The notes under the pieces are model-generated. The model was not told the DNA's origin. It did no database searches and saw nothing but the letters and a program-made list of their open reading frames with translations. This document shows positions 25,580 to 38,634 of a stretch of DNA of 64,000 nucleotides, piece by piece; positions within the stretch are counted from its first letter, which is position 1; the number at the start of each line of letters is the position of its first letter. Made by a program: the position numbers and the translations under genes. Origin of the DNA: Bacillus paralicheniformis (GTDB lineage Bacteria > Bacillota > Bacilli > Bacillales > Bacillaceae); the NCBI RefSeq assembly GCF_001042485.2, contig NZ_LBMN02000012.1:372001-436000 (forward strand), given 5' to 3'.

Positions 25580-25606
25580 AGGCAGCTGTCGGTTTGACAG
25601 CTGCCT
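25577..25606 (-). terminator. intrinsic terminator after hmp
   Basis: GGCAGCTGTC and GACAGCTGCC form a perfect 10-bp stem with a 5-nt loop; TTTCATCTTTT follows on the minus strand and doubles as the -35 area of spoVR. Confidence 0.75.
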
Positions 25607-25612
25607 CTTTGG

Positions 25613-26827
25613 TCAGTTCGCTATTTGCATGTCAAGGGATGAAGCAAAGCTCTCATAGCGGATGTTTTCCATCGAAACGCCCAGATTTTGCAATCCTTCA
25701 ATCACGCTTTTCATAAATGAAAGCGGGCCGCATACATAAAATTCGCCATTTGGATCTTTCACGATCGATTTCAAAAGCTCTTCATTCACCCGGCCTTTTA
25801 CAGTATGATCTTCCGTCGCTTCAGCATCCCTGCTGTAGACAAACAGGAGACGGTTCGCCGAATTGGCGCCGAGCAGCTTTTCCGTTTCTTCCTTGAAAGC
25901 GTGATGCTGTTCAGATTTTGCAGCGTGCACGAATGTGATCTCGCGGCTGCTTTCTTTTTGAGCCAATGTTTGCACCATGCTCATGACAGGCGTGATGCCT
26001 GATCCGGCGCTGATGAAGTAAACCGGACGATCCGTTCCTTCGGAAAGGGTGAAGTCTCCGGCCGGAGCGCTCACTTCCAAGCTGCCCCCGATTTCCATGT
26101 TCTCATGCAGATAGCTTGATACCCTTCCGACCGGTTGCCCTTCCTCCGCTTCCAGTTTGACTGAAATGCGGTAGTAGTCTTTATTCCAGGCATCTGACAA
26201 GCTGTACTGCCTTGTTAAGAAATATGGTTCGCCGGGAATTTAAATGCGGACAGATACGTACTGTCCGGGACTGAAAGCGGGCAAATCCGTTCCATCGGCA
26301 GGCTTCAAATAAAAGGAAGTAATCGTAGCGGATTCGACCCGCTTATCCATGATGACAAACGGTTTAAATCCTTCCCAGTTTCCATCCTGCTTTTTGTCTT
26401 CTTCATACATTTGTTTTTCGACTTCAATAAATACGCGGGCGATCTCTTCATAGGCTTCTGCCCATGCCTGGAGAATGTCCTCTGTCGCAGCTTCGCCGAG
26501 CACGATTTCAATGGCTTCCAATAGGTGCTGACCGACAATAGGATAGTGCTCTGGTTTCACATGCAAACTTTTGTGTTTATGTCCGATTTGTTTGACAACC
26601 GGCAGCAGGTCTCCGAGCCGGTCGATGTTCTCAGCCGCCTGCAAAACAGTAAAAGCCAAAGCTTTCGGCTGTCCGCCGGTTTGCTGGCGGGACATGTTGA
26701 AGATATTTTTCAATTCAGGGTGCGCATTAAACATCCGCTTGTAAAAACAAGTGGTGATCTCTGTTCCCTTTTCTTTTAAAACAGGGGCGGTCGATTTGAC
26801 AATTTGCATGGTTTTTTCAGATAGCAT
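25613..26827 (-). pseudogene. hmp: flavohemoglobin Hmp interrupted by an in-frame stop codon
   Basis: The frame encodes a normal flavohemoglobin of about 404 residues except for TAA at 26242-26240 (codon 196, right after GQYVSVRI). The same frame resumes with IPGEPYFLTRQYSLSDAW. The upstream part has the globin domain (about 1-136, with the haem His in the IGHKHKSLHVKPEHY region) and the first strands of the FAD domain. The downstream part has the rest of the FAD domain and the NAD domain (VYFISAGSGITPV, FYVCGPLSFM). Without readthrough the product would be a globin lacking its reductase and could not act as an NO dioxygenase. The remainder shows no other damage, so the mutation is recent or a sequence error. 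Confidence 0.88.
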
Positions 26828-26857
26828 AACGCTTTCTCCTCTCCAGTCACTTTAAAA

Positions 26858-26874
26858 ATGTATTTGAAATACAT
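26858..26874 (-). promoter_or_regulatory. NsrR operator 1 (hmp promoter)
   Basis: ATGTATTT-G-AAATACAT is a perfect 8-1-8 palindrome close to the Bacillus NsrR consensus. On the minus strand it overlaps the -10 area that pairs with TTGCAC about 17 nt upstream, so NsrR binding would block hmp. Confidence 0.75.
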
Positions 26875-26928
26875 CTTTAAAGGTGCAATAAGATCTTTTT
26901 TAAATGGGACTGTTACTTTTGATTAAAG

Positions 26929-26945
26929 ATGTATTTAAGATACAT
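26929..26945. promoter_or_regulatory. NsrR operator 2
   Basis: ATGTATTT-A-AGATACAT, one mismatch from a palindrome and flanked by AAAG and CTTT, is a second NsrR-type site 71 bp from the first in the hmp-nsrR intergenic region. Confidence 0.65.
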
Positions 26946-27084
26946 CTTTATACTAGACTTTTAATGGAATTAAAGCAATATTTTCAAGGAATGTTTTATA
27001 TTTTTGTAACAATTTCCGCTCCACCCTCATAACCGAAGGCAAATGTGATAAGATAATGGAAACTTGTTTGATTGAGGTCATGCG

Positions 27085-27516
27085 ATGAAATTAACAAATT
27101 ATACGGATTACTCATTGAGGGTACTGATTTTTCTAGCAACCAAAAACTCAAACGAGCTTGTCAATATTAAAGACATCGCCGATTCTTATTCCATTTCAAA
27201 AAACCACCTTATGAAGGTGATTTACGAGCTTGGCAAGCTTGGCTACGTTGAAACGATTCGGGGCCGCAACGGCGGGATTCGTCTCGGAAAAGCGCCTGAA
27301 CTGATTAATATCGGTGAAGTCATAAGACATACAGAAGATGATTTTAACCTTGTCGAGTGTTTTAACGGTGAAAAAAACCATTGTATACTTTCTCCGATCT
27401 GCGGATTAAAGCATGTTTTAAACAAAGCCCTTTCCGCCTATTTGGACGTATTGGATCAATACACTCTGCAGGATATTATCATTAATCAGGACCATATACG
27501 TAAATTATTGAGTTAA
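27085..27516 (+). CDS. nsrR: nitric oxide-sensing repressor NsrR
   Basis: The 143-residue Rrf2-family protein has a winged helix (about 1-70, with DIADSYSISKNHLMKVIYEL) and the three-cysteine [4Fe-4S] motif in ECFNGEKNHCILSPIC. It represses hmp and respiratory genes until NO destroys the cluster. ATG 27085 follows GAGGTCATGCG. It is divergent from hmp and looks fully intact. A strong terminator follows. Confidence 0.95.
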   Translation: MKLTNYTDYSLRVLIFLATKNSNELVNIKDIADSYSISKNHLMKVIYELGKLGYVETIRGRNGGIRLGKAPELINIGEVIRHTEDDFNLVECFNGEKNHCILSPICGLKHVLNKALSAYLDVLDQYTLQDIIINQDHIRKLLS

Positions 27517-27548
27517 CGAAGGAAGCCGCTTCCTTCGTTTTTTTTTTG
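27515..27548 (+). terminator. intrinsic terminator after nsrR
   Basis: AACGAAGGAAG and CTTCCTTCGTT form a perfect 11-bp stem with a 3-nt loop, followed by nine T. Confidence 0.85.
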
Positions 27549-27869
27549 CTATAAGGTAAAAATATTCACATTGATGATCGCATTGGTCACCGGGTGAAAA
27601 TACACCTCGGCGTGCGCCGAAAATGATTTGCCTTCCTGATTGACGGTTACCCTGAAGACATCTTTTGTCTCTTCATCATTGACTTGTGTGCGCCCTAAAT
27701 ATTCATAATCCTCGAACTTTGCGCCTTCGTATTTTTCTTCAAGCGCGCTCCAGGCGATTCTCTCCCACCGTTCAGGCGCATCGGAAACACCTGCTTGAAA
27801 GTGGCTTTTCGCCGGGAATGATAAAAGCGTTAGTATGCAAAAAAAGTACGTGCAATATCGTTTTTTCAT
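27549..27869 (-). CDS. yhdC: DUF3889 secreted protein YhdC
   Basis: About 106 residues: a signal peptide (MKKRYCTYFFCILTLLSFPA) and a short secreted domain of the DUF3889 type (AWSALEEKYEGAKFEDYEYLGR). The function is unknown. ATG 27869 has the best distance to GGAGCG; ATG 27875 and a longer frame to 27929 are less likely. Position between nsrR and yhdB matches B. subtilis yhdC. Confidence 0.78.
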   Translation of the reverse strand: MKKRYCTYFFCILTLLSFPAKSHFQAGVSDAPERWERIAWSALEEKYEGAKFEDYEYLGRTQVNDEETKDVFRVTVNQEGKSFSAHAEVYFHPVTNAIINVNIFTL

Positions 27870-28072
27870 TTCCATTCGCTCCGCATGTATTGTACATACG
27901 TTAGCTTGACCGGAAATGGCGAATGTCATGCAGACATTTTTCGCGGTCTAGCGTATACCATCCTCATATTTCTAGGCCGCCAAACAAAGGAGACCAAGTT
28001 TTGCCCGGAGAAAAAAACAACCCGCCACATAAAATAATCATGACTCCTCAGAAAGAAGGGAGAGTGGCGAAA

Positions 28073-28321
28073 TTGAATTACGCTGATTATGACAAAGCTT
28101 TGTACTATACGCACCGCTCGCAGTGGGACAACCTGCTGATCCTGATGGTGCGGACAGAAGACGATTTATTATCAAAGCGGATCGAACATTTTTTACACGC
28201 CTACAATTTTGAAAGAGATGACGCCATTGTTGAGAAAAGGCTTTATGATCTGCTGCAGTACATTGATCACGCCTCATTTTCGGGACACGAACACGAAAAC
28301 GGCGTGCTTGTTTTTACGTAA
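28073..28321 (+). CDS. yhdB: conserved small protein YhdB
   Basis: About 82 residues, soluble, with the conserved block YADYDKALYYTHRSQWDNLL and MVRTEDDLLSKRIEHFLHAY. It matches the YhdB family of Bacillus, function unknown. TTG 28073 is preferred for its distance to AGGGAGA and because the family starts there; the frame is open to 27923 and a GTG at 28064 is also possible. It ends at a terminator. Confidence 0.78.
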   Translation: MNYADYDKALYYTHRSQWDNLLILMVRTEDDLLSKRIEHFLHAYNFERDDAIVEKRLYDLLQYIDHASFSGHEHENGVLVFT

Positions 28322-28324
28322 AAT

Positions 28325-29507
<1,183 letters not shown>

Positions 29508-29520
<13 letters not shown>

Positions 29521-30665
29521 CCTGCCTCCCCCTTCTCCTTCAAAGGCAAAACCGCCCGGATTTTCGTCCCCTTACCGATTGCGGAGTTGATCAAAAACGT
29601 GCCGCCCGCTTTTTCCGTCCGCTCCTTCATTCCTTTCAGCCCAAGCGTCGGAAGCCCCGCGTCAGGATCGTACTGAAACCCTTTGCCGTCATCTTCGATT
29701 TCCAAGACGGCAGACGACTGGAATACATCGATTTTCACTTGTATGCGGCTTGCACCGGCATGCTTTTTGCAATTGTTGAGAGCTTCCTGGCTCAGCCGCC
29801 ACATCAATTCCTCAACAGAAGGCGGTAGACGGAGCACACCGCTGAGCTTGAACATCACCTGAAGGCCGAGCACTTCCGCATATTTTTCAAGTGCCGCCGC
29901 CAACCCTTCTTCCAAGCCCTGGGGCCTGAGCTGCCAAATTAACGCCCGCATCTCAAGCAGCGCTTCATGAGAAAGATGTTGCATAAACTCGAGCATTTCC
30001 CTGATCTCAGGCTGGTCTGTCATTTCACCCGCCGCTTTAGCGGTCAAGCTAAGCGAAAAAAGCATTTGATTGACGGAATCATGCAAGTCCTGAGCCAATC
30101 TGTTTCTTTCGGTCAGCAGCATGTGTTTTTGCTGTTGTTCAGCAAGCCGCATCCGTTTGATCGCCATTCCGATTTGCAGAGCTACAGCTTCGAGAAGCGC
30201 CAGTTCTCCGCGGCTGAAATGAATTTTGCCCGGAGCCGCAACGTTCAGTAAACCGAACCGTTTCTTCTGGTCGCTGAGCGGGACGGTTGCATGGTGTGTG
30301 ATACCTTCCGGATCTCCAGTTTTCTGTTTCATAGCCGTCGTAATCCGCCGGCAATGGATGATATTTTTCGCCCTGTCCAGCTTTTCGTCCCTATATTGTT
30401 CAAGACAGTAGCAGCTTCCTTCGCATAATAAACGGTTGTGCCGGTAAGAAAGCGCCTGGGGCAGGCGGACCGAAGCGGCCAGTTCAAAGTTCCCCTTTTC
30501 ATCGATCAGAAACAGCCACGCCGTTTTGAGCCCTGTTAAGCGGAGCAGCTTTTTTAAAACAGCATGAAGCGTTTCTTTTAGATAGTTCCCTTCGTTTAAC
30601 GTTTCCGCTATTTCTTTGAGCGTTTTCAATTTTTCAAACTGCGTGTCTTCCCGCAAAAGCTTCAT
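29508..30665 (-). CDS. yhcY: GAF-domain sensor histidine kinase YhcY
   Basis: The 385-residue cytoplasmic kinase has an N-terminal GAF domain (about 25-175), a HisKA_3 dimerisation helix with the phospho-His in RLAQDLHDSVNQMLFSL, and an HATPase domain (about 275-375, with LSQEALNNCKKHA and IEDDGKGF). There are no membrane segments, so the signal is internal. ATG 30665 follows AAGGGG. It forms an operon with yhcZ and yhdA. Confidence 0.93.
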
Positions 30666-30774
30666 CCCCTTAAACCGGAGTTTCTTTTATTATATCGATA
30701 TTTGCTAAAAAAAAGCCGCTCTCATGAGATGAACTTTTCTAAGACTTTTGACCGAGAAGGGACAAAGCGAATCG

Positions 30775-30993
30775 TTAAGCTTCTTTTTCCCAAAACAATT
30801 CATCAAGCGTTTTATCCAGCGCCTTTGCAATCGCGATGCAAAGGTGCAATGTCGGATTGTATTTATTTTTTTCGATCAGCCCGATCGTCTGCCTTGTCAC
30901 ATTGACCCGCTCGGCAAGCTGGGCTTGTGTCAAAGACTTTTCGATCCGGGCGAGTTTGACCCGGTTAACCATATGCTCACCCGCCGTTTTCAT
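30775..30993 (-). CDS. small Xre-family regulator
   Basis: About 66-72 residues, almost all of it an HTH_3 domain (KSLTQAQLAERVNVTRQTIG and LIEKNKYNPTLHLCIAIAKAL). It belongs to the compact Xre group in which a 66-residue regulator is paired with a membrane protein gene. The first ATG (30993) follows directly after the upstream stop and has no Shine-Dalgarno, so translation would be coupled; the second ATG at 30972, behind GGGTGAG, gives the usual 65-residue length. The upstream gene is its probable operon partner. Confidence 0.85.
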   Translation of the reverse strand: MKTAGEHMVNRVKLARIEKSLTQAQLAERVNVTRQTIGLIEKNKYNPTLHLCIAIAKALDKTLDELFWEKEA

Positions 30994-31461
30994 TTAATCA
31001 TCTAATAGATCTTGATTTTTCCGAAAGGATTTGCGCAACGAGATAAAGTTGATCAGAAAATGAATAAATACAAACAACATCACCATGACAATAAAGTCAA
31101 CCCAACTGCCGAGATGTTCCGGTATGCCGGTAAAGATAAGCGCTAAAATGGCAAATATGAGGCCGGAAGCGAGGCTGAGGGCTGTGATTTCTTTTCTTTT
31201 TTTCCTGTACGCTGCTTGACTTGCGATCTCCGGATATTCAAACCCCGACAAAAGATAGCGAAACAATATCCAGCCTGCATAGACTGCAAAACCGATGGCG
31301 CTGATAATGTATTCGGATGACGGTCTTCCTAAAATGAAGCCCCGGATGATCACATCCAAAAATAATATAGCAGCGACGATCGTACCGGCTTCGCTAAAAA
31401 ATTGCGTCATTTTCTTTTCTACGTATTCATCCCCGGTTTTGATCCATTTCATGTCAGCCAT
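30994..31461 (-). CDS. membrane protein paired with an Xre regulator
   Basis: The 155-residue protein has a charged N-terminus (MADMKWIKTGDEYVEKKM) and four predicted membrane helices arranged as two pairs, with a basic loop (YRKKRKE) in the middle. The family was not recognised by name; such proteins commonly precede a 66-residue Xre regulator in Bacillus. ATG 31461 follows AAAGGGGAAAATGGC. Its stop codon abuts the start of the Xre gene. Confidence 0.75.
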   Translation of the reverse strand: MADMKWIKTGDEYVEKKMTQFFSEAGTIVAAILFLDVIIRGFILGRPSSEYIISAIGFAVYAGWILFRYLLSGFEYPEIASQAAYRKKRKEITALSLASGLIFAILALIFTGIPEHLGSWVDFIVMVMLFVFIHFLINFISLRKSFRKNQDLLDD

Positions 31462-31545
31462 TTTCCCCTTTCAAGATGCAATTTATATCTGACTTATTGT
31501 TAAGTATATATTACATCATGTATTGCCGCTTATCAATAAAAATTG

Positions 31546-31574
31546 AAAACCCGCCGTGTAGCAAGGCGGGTTTT
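31546..31574 (-). terminator. intrinsic terminator after pgcA
   Basis: AAAACCCGCC and GGCGGGTTTT form a 10-bp stem flanked by A and T runs. Confidence 0.8.
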
Positions 31575-31583
31575 CAGCAATTA

Positions 31584-33329
31584 TCAATTTGAAGTCGCTT
31601 TTACAATATCATCGATTTTTTTCATCACTTCATCTGTCAATTGATGGAGAAGCGCTTCACTGTCTTCATTTGTTCGGCCTTTGACCGCGAAATAAAATTT
31701 CACTTTAGGCTCTGTGCCAGATGGACGGAGGCAGAACCATGAGCCGTCTTCAAGGAAATATTTCAAAACATTGGATGTCGGCAGATCGATCGTTTCTGTT
31801 TTGTTTTCCTTCAGCAGCGTCCGCTTCCCTGTCAAATAGTCTTCTGCGGATACAACGTCTTTTCCGGCGATGGAAAGAGGCGGCTGTTCTCTGAATGTGC
31901 TGAGGATGGCTGCGATTTGCTCCGCTCCCTCTTTTCCTTTTAAGGTCAGGGACTTCAAGCCTTCTCTATAGAAGCCGAACGATTTATACAATTCGAGGAG
32001 CCCGTCATACAGCGATTTTCCCTGCTTTTTATAGAAGGCGCATACTTCAACGGCGAGCAGTGCGGCCTGGACGGCATCCTTGTCTCTTGCGAAATCGCCG
32101 ATCAAGTAGCCGTAGCTTTCCTCATAACCGAATTGGAAAGCGTATTCGCCCGATGCTTCAAATTGTTTGATTTTTTCTCCGATGAATTTAAAGCCGGTCA
32201 GCGTGTCGATCGTGTCAAGTCCGAAAGAAGCGGCGATGTCGCGCCCCATTTCGCTCGTCACAATCGTTTTCAGAACGACTCCGTTATCAGGCAGCGTGCC
32301 TTTCTGCTGTTTTTGCGATAGCAGATAATGCAAAAGCAGCGCGCCGGTTTGATTTCCTGTCAGCACCGTGTAGCGGCCTTCTTGATCCTTTACAGCGACG
32401 CCGAGGCGGTCCGCGTCGGGATCGGTTCCGATCAGAATATCGGCTCCTTTTTCTTCTCCGAGCCTGATCGCATATTCAAAAGCGGCGTGCTCTTCCGGAT
32501 TAGGAGAAGACACGGTCGAAAAGTCAGGGTCAGGCAGCTCCTGTTCAGGGACGACTGTGACATGTTCATATCCGAGAGCTTTCAAGCCGCGTCTTACGGA
32601 TTTGTTTGCCGTGCCGTGCAGCGGGGTGAAAATGACTTTGACTTCAGTTTCCTTTGCCAGATCAGGATTGACAGAAATCGATGTCAGTTTATCAAGATAC
32701 GCTTGATCGATTTCCTCGCCGATTATTTTGATCAGCCCTTTTTCGGTTAAAGCAGCTTCATCGCCGGCTTCGATCTCCAGTTCGTTTTCAATCGCATTGA
32801 CATAGCCGATGAGTTTGTCGGCATCAGCAGGCGGAAGCTGCGCGCCGTCCTCTCCGTAGACTTTATAGCCGTTGTATTCAGGCGGGTTATGGCTCGCCGT
32901 GATGACAATACCTGCAAACGCATTCAGTTCTCTTACCGCAAAGGAAAGTTCAGGTGTCGGGCACAGTTCGTCAAACACGTACGTTTGAACGCCGTTTTCT
33001 GCGAGCGTTTTAGCAGCTTCCATTGCGAATTCAGGCGATTTGTGGCGGGAATCGTACGCGATCACAACGCCGCGCTTTTTTGCTTCTTCGCCGTTCGCTC
33101 CTATGTATGCGGCAAGGCCCGCCGATGCTTTGCGAACCGTATAAACGTTCATGCGGTTCGGACCGGGTCCGATCTCTCCGCGCATGCCGGCTGTACCAAA
33201 CTCAAGTTTTTTATAAAAGCAATCCTCTAATTCTTTTTCATTTCCTTCAGCTTCCAGAAGAAGCGATTTTAATTCGGAATCTAAGTTTTCTCTGTTTCTC
33301 CAGCGTTCATAGCTCGTTCTCCAGCTCAT
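31584..33329 (-). CDS. pgcA: alpha-phosphoglucomutase PgcA (YhxB)
   Basis: The 581-residue enzyme interconverts glucose-6-phosphate and glucose-1-phosphate, the step towards UDP-glucose for teichoic acid and glycolipid synthesis. The phosphoserine loop is [15 protein letters not shown], the metal loop DPDADRLG, the sugar loop GYEESYG and the phosphate-binding motif [11 protein letters not shown] 33329 ([10 protein letters not shown]) follows GGAGGTAATC. The length equals B. subtilis PgcA. It stands next to the glycerol operon, as in B. subtilis. Confidence 0.96.
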   Translation of the reverse strand: MSWRTSYERWRNRENLDSELKSLLLEAEGNEKELEDCFYKKLEFGTAGMRGEIGPGPNRMNVYTVRKASAGLAAYIGANGEEAKKRGVVIAYDSRHKSPEFAMEAAKTLAENGVQTYVFDELCPTPELSFAVRELNAFAGIVITASHNPPEYNGYKVYGEDGAQLPPADADKLIGYVNAIENELEIEAGDEAALTEKGLIKIIGEEIDQAYLDKLTSISVNPDLAKETEVKVIFTPLHGTANKSVRRGLKALGYEHVTVVPEQELPDPDFSTVSSPNPEEHAAFEYAIRLGEEKGADILIGTDPDADRLGVAVKDQEGRYTVLTGNQTGALLLHYLLSQKQQKGTLPDNGVVLKTIVTSEMGRDIAASFGLDTIDTLTGFKFIGEKIKQFEASGEYAFQFGYEESYGYLIGDFARDKDAVQAALLAVEVCAFYKKQGKSLYDGLLELYKSFGFYREGLKSLTLKGKEGAEQIAAILSTFREQPPLSIAGKDVVSAEDYLTGKRTLLKENKTETIDLPTSNVLKYFLEDGSWFCLRPSGTEPKVKFYFAVKGRTNEDSEALLHQLTDEVMKKIDDIVKATSN

Positions 33330-33423
33330 GATTACCTCCAATATTCCAGCTAAATAATTGCAGCTTTTCTTTTATCATATCGACAAACAGCCGCTTTGTC
33401 CAAATTTAGCATGCCGAACGACA

Positions 33424-33453
33424 AAAATGAGGCTGCCTGATCAAGACAGCCTC
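33424..33453 (-). terminator. intrinsic terminator after glpD
   Basis: GAGGCTG and CAGCCTC form the core stem (minus strand GAGGCTGTCTTGATCAGGCAGCCTC) followed by ATTTTTGT. Confidence 0.75.
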
Positions 33454-33513
33454 ACGTTAGGCCATTCGATTGATTTTTAACGAAATTTCATCAAGGTCAT
33501 TTGACCCGATCAA

Positions 33514-35181
33514 TTATCTGCTTTCCAGCGGGACAACAGCGTCGTGAAGAAGTCCTTCCAAGACCTGGACATGCCGGGCCTTCGTTTCGCCATCCCAGTT
33601 CAGCTTCTCGCTCATGTAGTCCGTAAGGCTGTCTTTGTAAGTGCGGACCCAATTGATGTCAAAGAACAGCGCACCCGTTCTGCGCACGAAGAAGTCTGCC
33701 GGGACGGCAGCCATTTCTTCCTCGATCCCGTAATCCATTTCTGCCAGTACATGGACAGGAATGCGGCGTTCTGCTGCTTCATCTTTTAGGGATGGAACAC
33801 GATCAAACAGGCGGTCTGCGTTCGAACCGTATCGTGCGGCGATCTGTCTGGCCGTCTCTTCGGACAGTCCAGCCTTGATCCCTTCGGCTGCTTTCGCTCG
33901 AATAAAATCCTCGAGATTTTTGGAGCCGCCGATATGGCCGCCTGAGATCGGCATCGTTTTTGTTCTGCAAGGACCGAAGTCTCTGCCGCCCTCTTCTTTT
34001 AATCGGTCTCTGACAAGATCAACGATATGCTCAGCCATTTTTCTGTAGCCGGTCAGCTTTCCGCCGGCAATCGTGATCAGTCCGGATTCAGAAGTCCAGA
34101 TCTCATCTTTCCGGGAAATCTCGGATGGGTCTTTTCCTTCTTCATGAATCAGCGGTCTGAGCCCAGCCCAGCTTGATTCGACATCCTCGGCCTTGATTCC
34201 CAGTTCAGGGAACATATAGTTGATGGCATTAATGACATAATCCCTGTCTGCAGTCGTCATTCGAGGATGTTCCAGATCCTCGTTGTAGACGGTGTCCGTT
34301 GTGCCGACATATGCCTTACCGTCTCTCGGAATCGCGAACACCATGCGGCCGTCGGGTGTATCAAAATAAACGGCTTGTTTTAAAGGAAAGACCGATTGAT
34401 CAAAAACAAGATGCACGCCTTTTGTATGCTGAAGGTGTTTGCCTTCTTTTGAATGGTCTTTTTCCCGCAGACGGTCAACCCACGGACCCGCGGCATTGAC
34501 GATTTTTTTCGCGTGGACGCGGTATGTTTTTTTCGTGAAGACGTCTTCAATGACCACGCCGGTGACCTTGCCGTTTTCATAAATAAAATCGCTTACTTTC
34601 GCATAATTGACAGCCTCGGCTCCGAATTTAACCGCTTCTTTCATGACTTCGATCGTCAGCCTGGCGTCATCCGTCCGGTATTCGACATAATAGCCGCCGC
34701 CTTTCAGACCGTTCTTTTTCACGAGCGGCTCTTTTTGAAGCGTTTCTTCGGCATTCAGCATGCTCCTCCGCTCAGCTTTTTTGACGCCTGCTAAAAAGTC
34801 GTACACCCTCAGTCCGATTGACGTGCTGAATTTGCCGAAAGTGCCTCCCTTATGCATCGGAAGCAGCATCCATTCGGGCGTTGTCACATGCGGCCCGTTT
34901 TCATAGACGATCGCCCGCTCTTTGCCGACCTCAGCTACCATTTTCACTTCAAATTGCTTTAAATAGCGAAGTCCGCCGTGTACGAGTTTCGTGGAGCGGC
35001 TTGACGTTCCGGCCGCAAAGTCCTGCATTTCGCAAAGCGCCGTTTTCATTCCGCGCGATGCGGCGTCCAATGCCGTCCCTGCACCTGTAATCCCTCCGCC
35101 GATAATAAACACGTCATACTTCTGCTTCGTCATATTCTGTAAAATATCGTCCCGTTTACGGCTTGAAAATAATGATTCCAT
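33514..35181 (-). CDS. glpD: aerobic glycerol-3-phosphate dehydrogenase GlpD
   Basis: The 555-residue flavoenzyme oxidises glycerol-3-phosphate to dihydroxyacetone phosphate at the membrane and feeds electrons to menaquinone. The FAD motif is [39 protein letters not shown] and [12 protein letters not shown] are family signatures. The start at ATG 35181 lies 8 nt behind GGGAGG and gives exactly the B. subtilis length; ATG 35187 is too close. The gene is preceded by a leader terminator at 35209-35272, the target of GlpP antitermination. Confidence 0.96.
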   Translation of the reverse strand: MESLFSSRKRDDILQNMTKQKYDVFIIGGGITGAGTALDAASRGMKTALCEMQDFAAGTSSRSTKLVHGGLRYLKQFEVKMVAEVGKERAIVYENGPHVTTPEWMLLPMHKGGTFGKFSTSIGLRVYDFLAGVKKAERRSMLNAEETLQKEPLVKKNGLKGGGYYVEYRTDDARLTIEVMKEAVKFGAEAVNYAKVSDFIYENGKVTGVVIEDVFTKKTYRVHAKKIVNAAGPWVDRLREKDHSKEGKHLQHTKGVHLVFDQSVFPLKQAVYFDTPDGRMVFAIPRDGKAYVGTTDTVYNEDLEHPRMTTADRDYVINAINYMFPELGIKAEDVESSWAGLRPLIHEEGKDPSEISRKDEIWTSESGLITIAGGKLTGYRKMAEHIVDLVRDRLKEEGGRDFGPCRTKTMPISGGHIGGSKNLEDFIRAKAAEGIKAGLSEETARQIAARYGSNADRLFDRVPSLKDEAAERRIPVHVLAEMDYGIEEEMAAVPADFFVRRTGALFFDINWVRTYKDSLTDYMSEKLNWDGETKARHVQVLEGLLHDAVVPLESR

Positions 35182-35208
35182 GTTCATGTCCTCCCTTGTT
35201 GTCACGGT

Positions 35209-35272
35209 AAAAAATAGAAAAAGAGACCACAAACATCCAAAGCGCTGATACTGCTTTGGTGCCTGCGGTCTC
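35209..35272 (-). promoter_or_regulatory. glpD leader terminator (GlpP antitermination target)
   Basis: On the minus strand a long imperfect hairpin, with GAGACC and GGTCTC at its base and CCAAAGC/GCTTTGG near the top, is followed by TTTTTCTATTTTTT and lies about 30 nt before the glpD start region. The B. subtilis glpD leader has the same layout, where GlpP with glycerol-3-phosphate allows readthrough. Confidence 0.8.
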
Positions 35273-35326
35273 TCCTCTTCTCCAACCGTTTCTATTAACT
35301 TAATTAGATTGTAACATACATGCGGC

Positions 35327-36820
<1,494 letters not shown>

Positions 36821-36861
36821 TTAAAACTCCCCCTTATATGTCTGTTAAGATTGCGTTTTTT

Positions 36862-37677
36862 TTAAATGTTGACCGATTGATCAACCGACTGTTTTTTCAT
36901 ATGAATATAGAAACCTAACAATATCACAACTAATATAACGCTTACAATCCAAAATGTGTTGGTGATGTGCCCTTTGAATGCGGCGTTGTAAAAAACACCT
37001 GCAAATGAACCGCCGAGCGCCGGTCCTAAAACAGGAATCCACGCGTACTTCCAATTTGAACTCCCTTTGCCTGCAATCGGAAGGACAAAGTGGGCAATTC
37101 TCGGCCCCAGATCGCGGGCAGGATTAATCGCATAGCCTGTTGTTCCGCCGAGCGAGATCCCGATCGCCACGATCAGAAATCCGACAACAAGCGGATTCAG
37201 TCCGTCAGTAAACTTGTTTGCACCGATCGCTAAAAGTCCGAGAACGAGAACAAAAGTCCCCAATGTTTCACTGAACAGGTTTGCAAATGTATTTGGAATC
37301 GCCGGACCTGTCGAAAATACTCCCAGTTTCGCGCCTTGATCCTCGGTTTCTTTCCAGTGCGGCAAGTAGTGAAGAAAAACGAGCACCGCTCCTAAAAATG
37401 CGCCGATCATCTGTCCCAAAATATAGGAAGGCACTTCTTTCCAAGGAAAATCTCCGACAAATGCCAGCCCCAATGTAACGGCGGGATTTAAATGCGCTCC
37501 GCTGATGCCGCCGACGGCATATACCGCCATGGCCACGCCAAGCCCCCAGCCGAAGACGATCACAATCCATCCGGATTGATGGGACAGCGATTTTTTCAAA
37601 TTAACTCCTGCACAAACTCCGGCTCCAAAGACGATGAGCAGCATCGTTCCGATAACTTCCCCCCAAAATGCTGTCAA
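36862..37677 (-). CDS. glpF: glycerol facilitator GlpF
   Basis: The 271-residue aquaglyceroporin has six membrane helices and the two NPA half-helices, HLNPAVTLG and AINPARDLG; the Asp after the second NPAR is typical of glycerol-conducting members. It starts at TTG 37677 with AGGAGGGA 6 nt upstream, as in B. subtilis. It is the first gene of glpF-glpK, controlled by the leader terminator and the cre site upstream. Confidence 0.95.
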   Translation of the reverse strand: MTAFWGEVIGTMLLIVFGAGVCAGVNLKKSLSHQSGWIVIVFGWGLGVAMAVYAVGGISGAHLNPAVTLGLAFVGDFPWKEVPSYILGQMIGAFLGAVLVFLHYLPHWKETEDQGAKLGVFSTGPAIPNTFANLFSETLGTFVLVLGLLAIGANKFTDGLNPLVVGFLIVAIGISLGGTTGYAINPARDLGPRIAHFVLPIAGKGSSNWKYAWIPVLGPALGGSFAGVFYNAAFKGHITNTFWIVSVILVVILLGFYIHMKKQSVDQSVNI

Positions 37678-37763
37678 GGCTATCCCTCCTAAAATCTATT
37701 ATGAAGTGTTATTTTAAAGATGAACACCATAGGCTCACCTTTTCCACTGTGTCTATAAGACCA

Positions 37764-37818
37764 TAAAAAAACACAGCAAACTTTCTTTACATCATTGAGT
37801 AAAGAACTGCTGTGGTCT
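37764..37818 (-). promoter_or_regulatory. glpF leader terminator (GlpP antitermination target)
   Basis: On the minus strand ACCACAGCAGTTCTTTAC and GTAAAGAAAGTTTGCTGTGT form a long hairpin with a TTTTTTT tail between promoter and glpF. It corresponds to the glpFK leader of B. subtilis, read through when GlpP is active. Confidence 0.8.
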
Positions 37819-37852
37819 CCGGGTCTCCGTCACAATGTATTAACTTAGTAAA

Positions 37853-37881
37853 ATCGTATCGTATAGTGAAAGCGTTGTCAA
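37853..37881 (-). promoter_or_regulatory. glpFK promoter with overlapping cre site
   Basis: On the minus strand TTGACA (37881-37876), 17 bp and TACGAT (37858-37853) form a sigma-A promoter. TGAAAGCGTTGTCA (37867-37880 on the plus strand) matches the CcpA cre consensus with one change and covers the -35 and spacer, so glucose repression is expected. Confidence 0.75.
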
Positions 37882-37903
37882 TAATTTTTCACATTTTAAA
37901 TTT

Positions 37904-38461
37904 TTACTTCCAGTATTTTTTCCATAAATCAGTGTCTGAGGTGGTGACTGCGGAAGCCCCTGCTGCAAGCGCCTGCTCGACGTCTTTTTCAGTACGGATA
38001 AACCCGCCCGCAAAGATCGGAATGCCGGTTTTTTCTTTGACTTCCTTGATCAGTTCCGGCACCACTCCGGGAAGCACTTCTATATAGTCGGGTCTGTGCT
38101 TTTTCACCAATTCAATACTCTTCTTCATGGCGCTTGTGTCGATTAAAAACATGCGCTGGATCGCATACACTTTCTTCTGCTTTGCTTTGGCAATAACGCT
38201 TGATCTTGTAGAAAGAATCCCCGCCGGCTTCATTTCCTGGCAAATGAATTCCGCACCGTATTCATCATGCTTAATTCCTTGGATCAAATCGACGTGCACA
38301 AACATTTTTTTCCCATGGGATCTGGCCGCGCTGATGACACCCCCCAGCTGTCCAAGGTGGATGTCAAGCAGAACCCCGTATGAAAATGGGCTGTCCAGGA
38401 ATGTATCAAACTGCTTCATATTGCGTACCGCAGGTAAAATTTTTTGATCGTGAAAACTCAT
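37904..38461 (-). CDS. glpP: glycerol operon antiterminator GlpP
   Basis: The 185-residue protein has the GlpP family's (beta/alpha)8-barrel fold with [24 protein letters not shown] and [19 protein letters not shown]. It binds glycerol-3-phosphate and the leader RNAs of glpFK and glpD, stopping early termination. ATG 38461 follows AAGGAGATGGAAC. It is upstream of glpF but separated by the glpFK promoter. Confidence 0.94.
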   Translation of the reverse strand: MSFHDQKILPAVRNMKQFDTFLDSPFSYGVLLDIHLGQLGGVISAARSHGKKMFVHVDLIQGIKHDEYGAEFICQEMKPAGILSTRSSVIAKAKQKKVYAIQRMFLIDTSAMKKSIELVKKHRPDYIEVLPGVVPELIKEVKEKTGIPIFAGGFIRTEKDVEQALAAGASAVTTSDTDLWKKYWK

Positions 38462-38634
38462 GTTCCATCTCCTTCACTTGCTATCTTGCTTCTGTATTAC
38501 ACTAATGGAATTTCCGCCTCATTGCAATCCTTTATAAACAGAAGCCGCTCGCGGTCCCCGGGCAAATCATTTTACATTTACCTTCATTCATGTCCATAAT
38601 TTAACACAACCAACTCGAATGGAGGGAATTTTTT

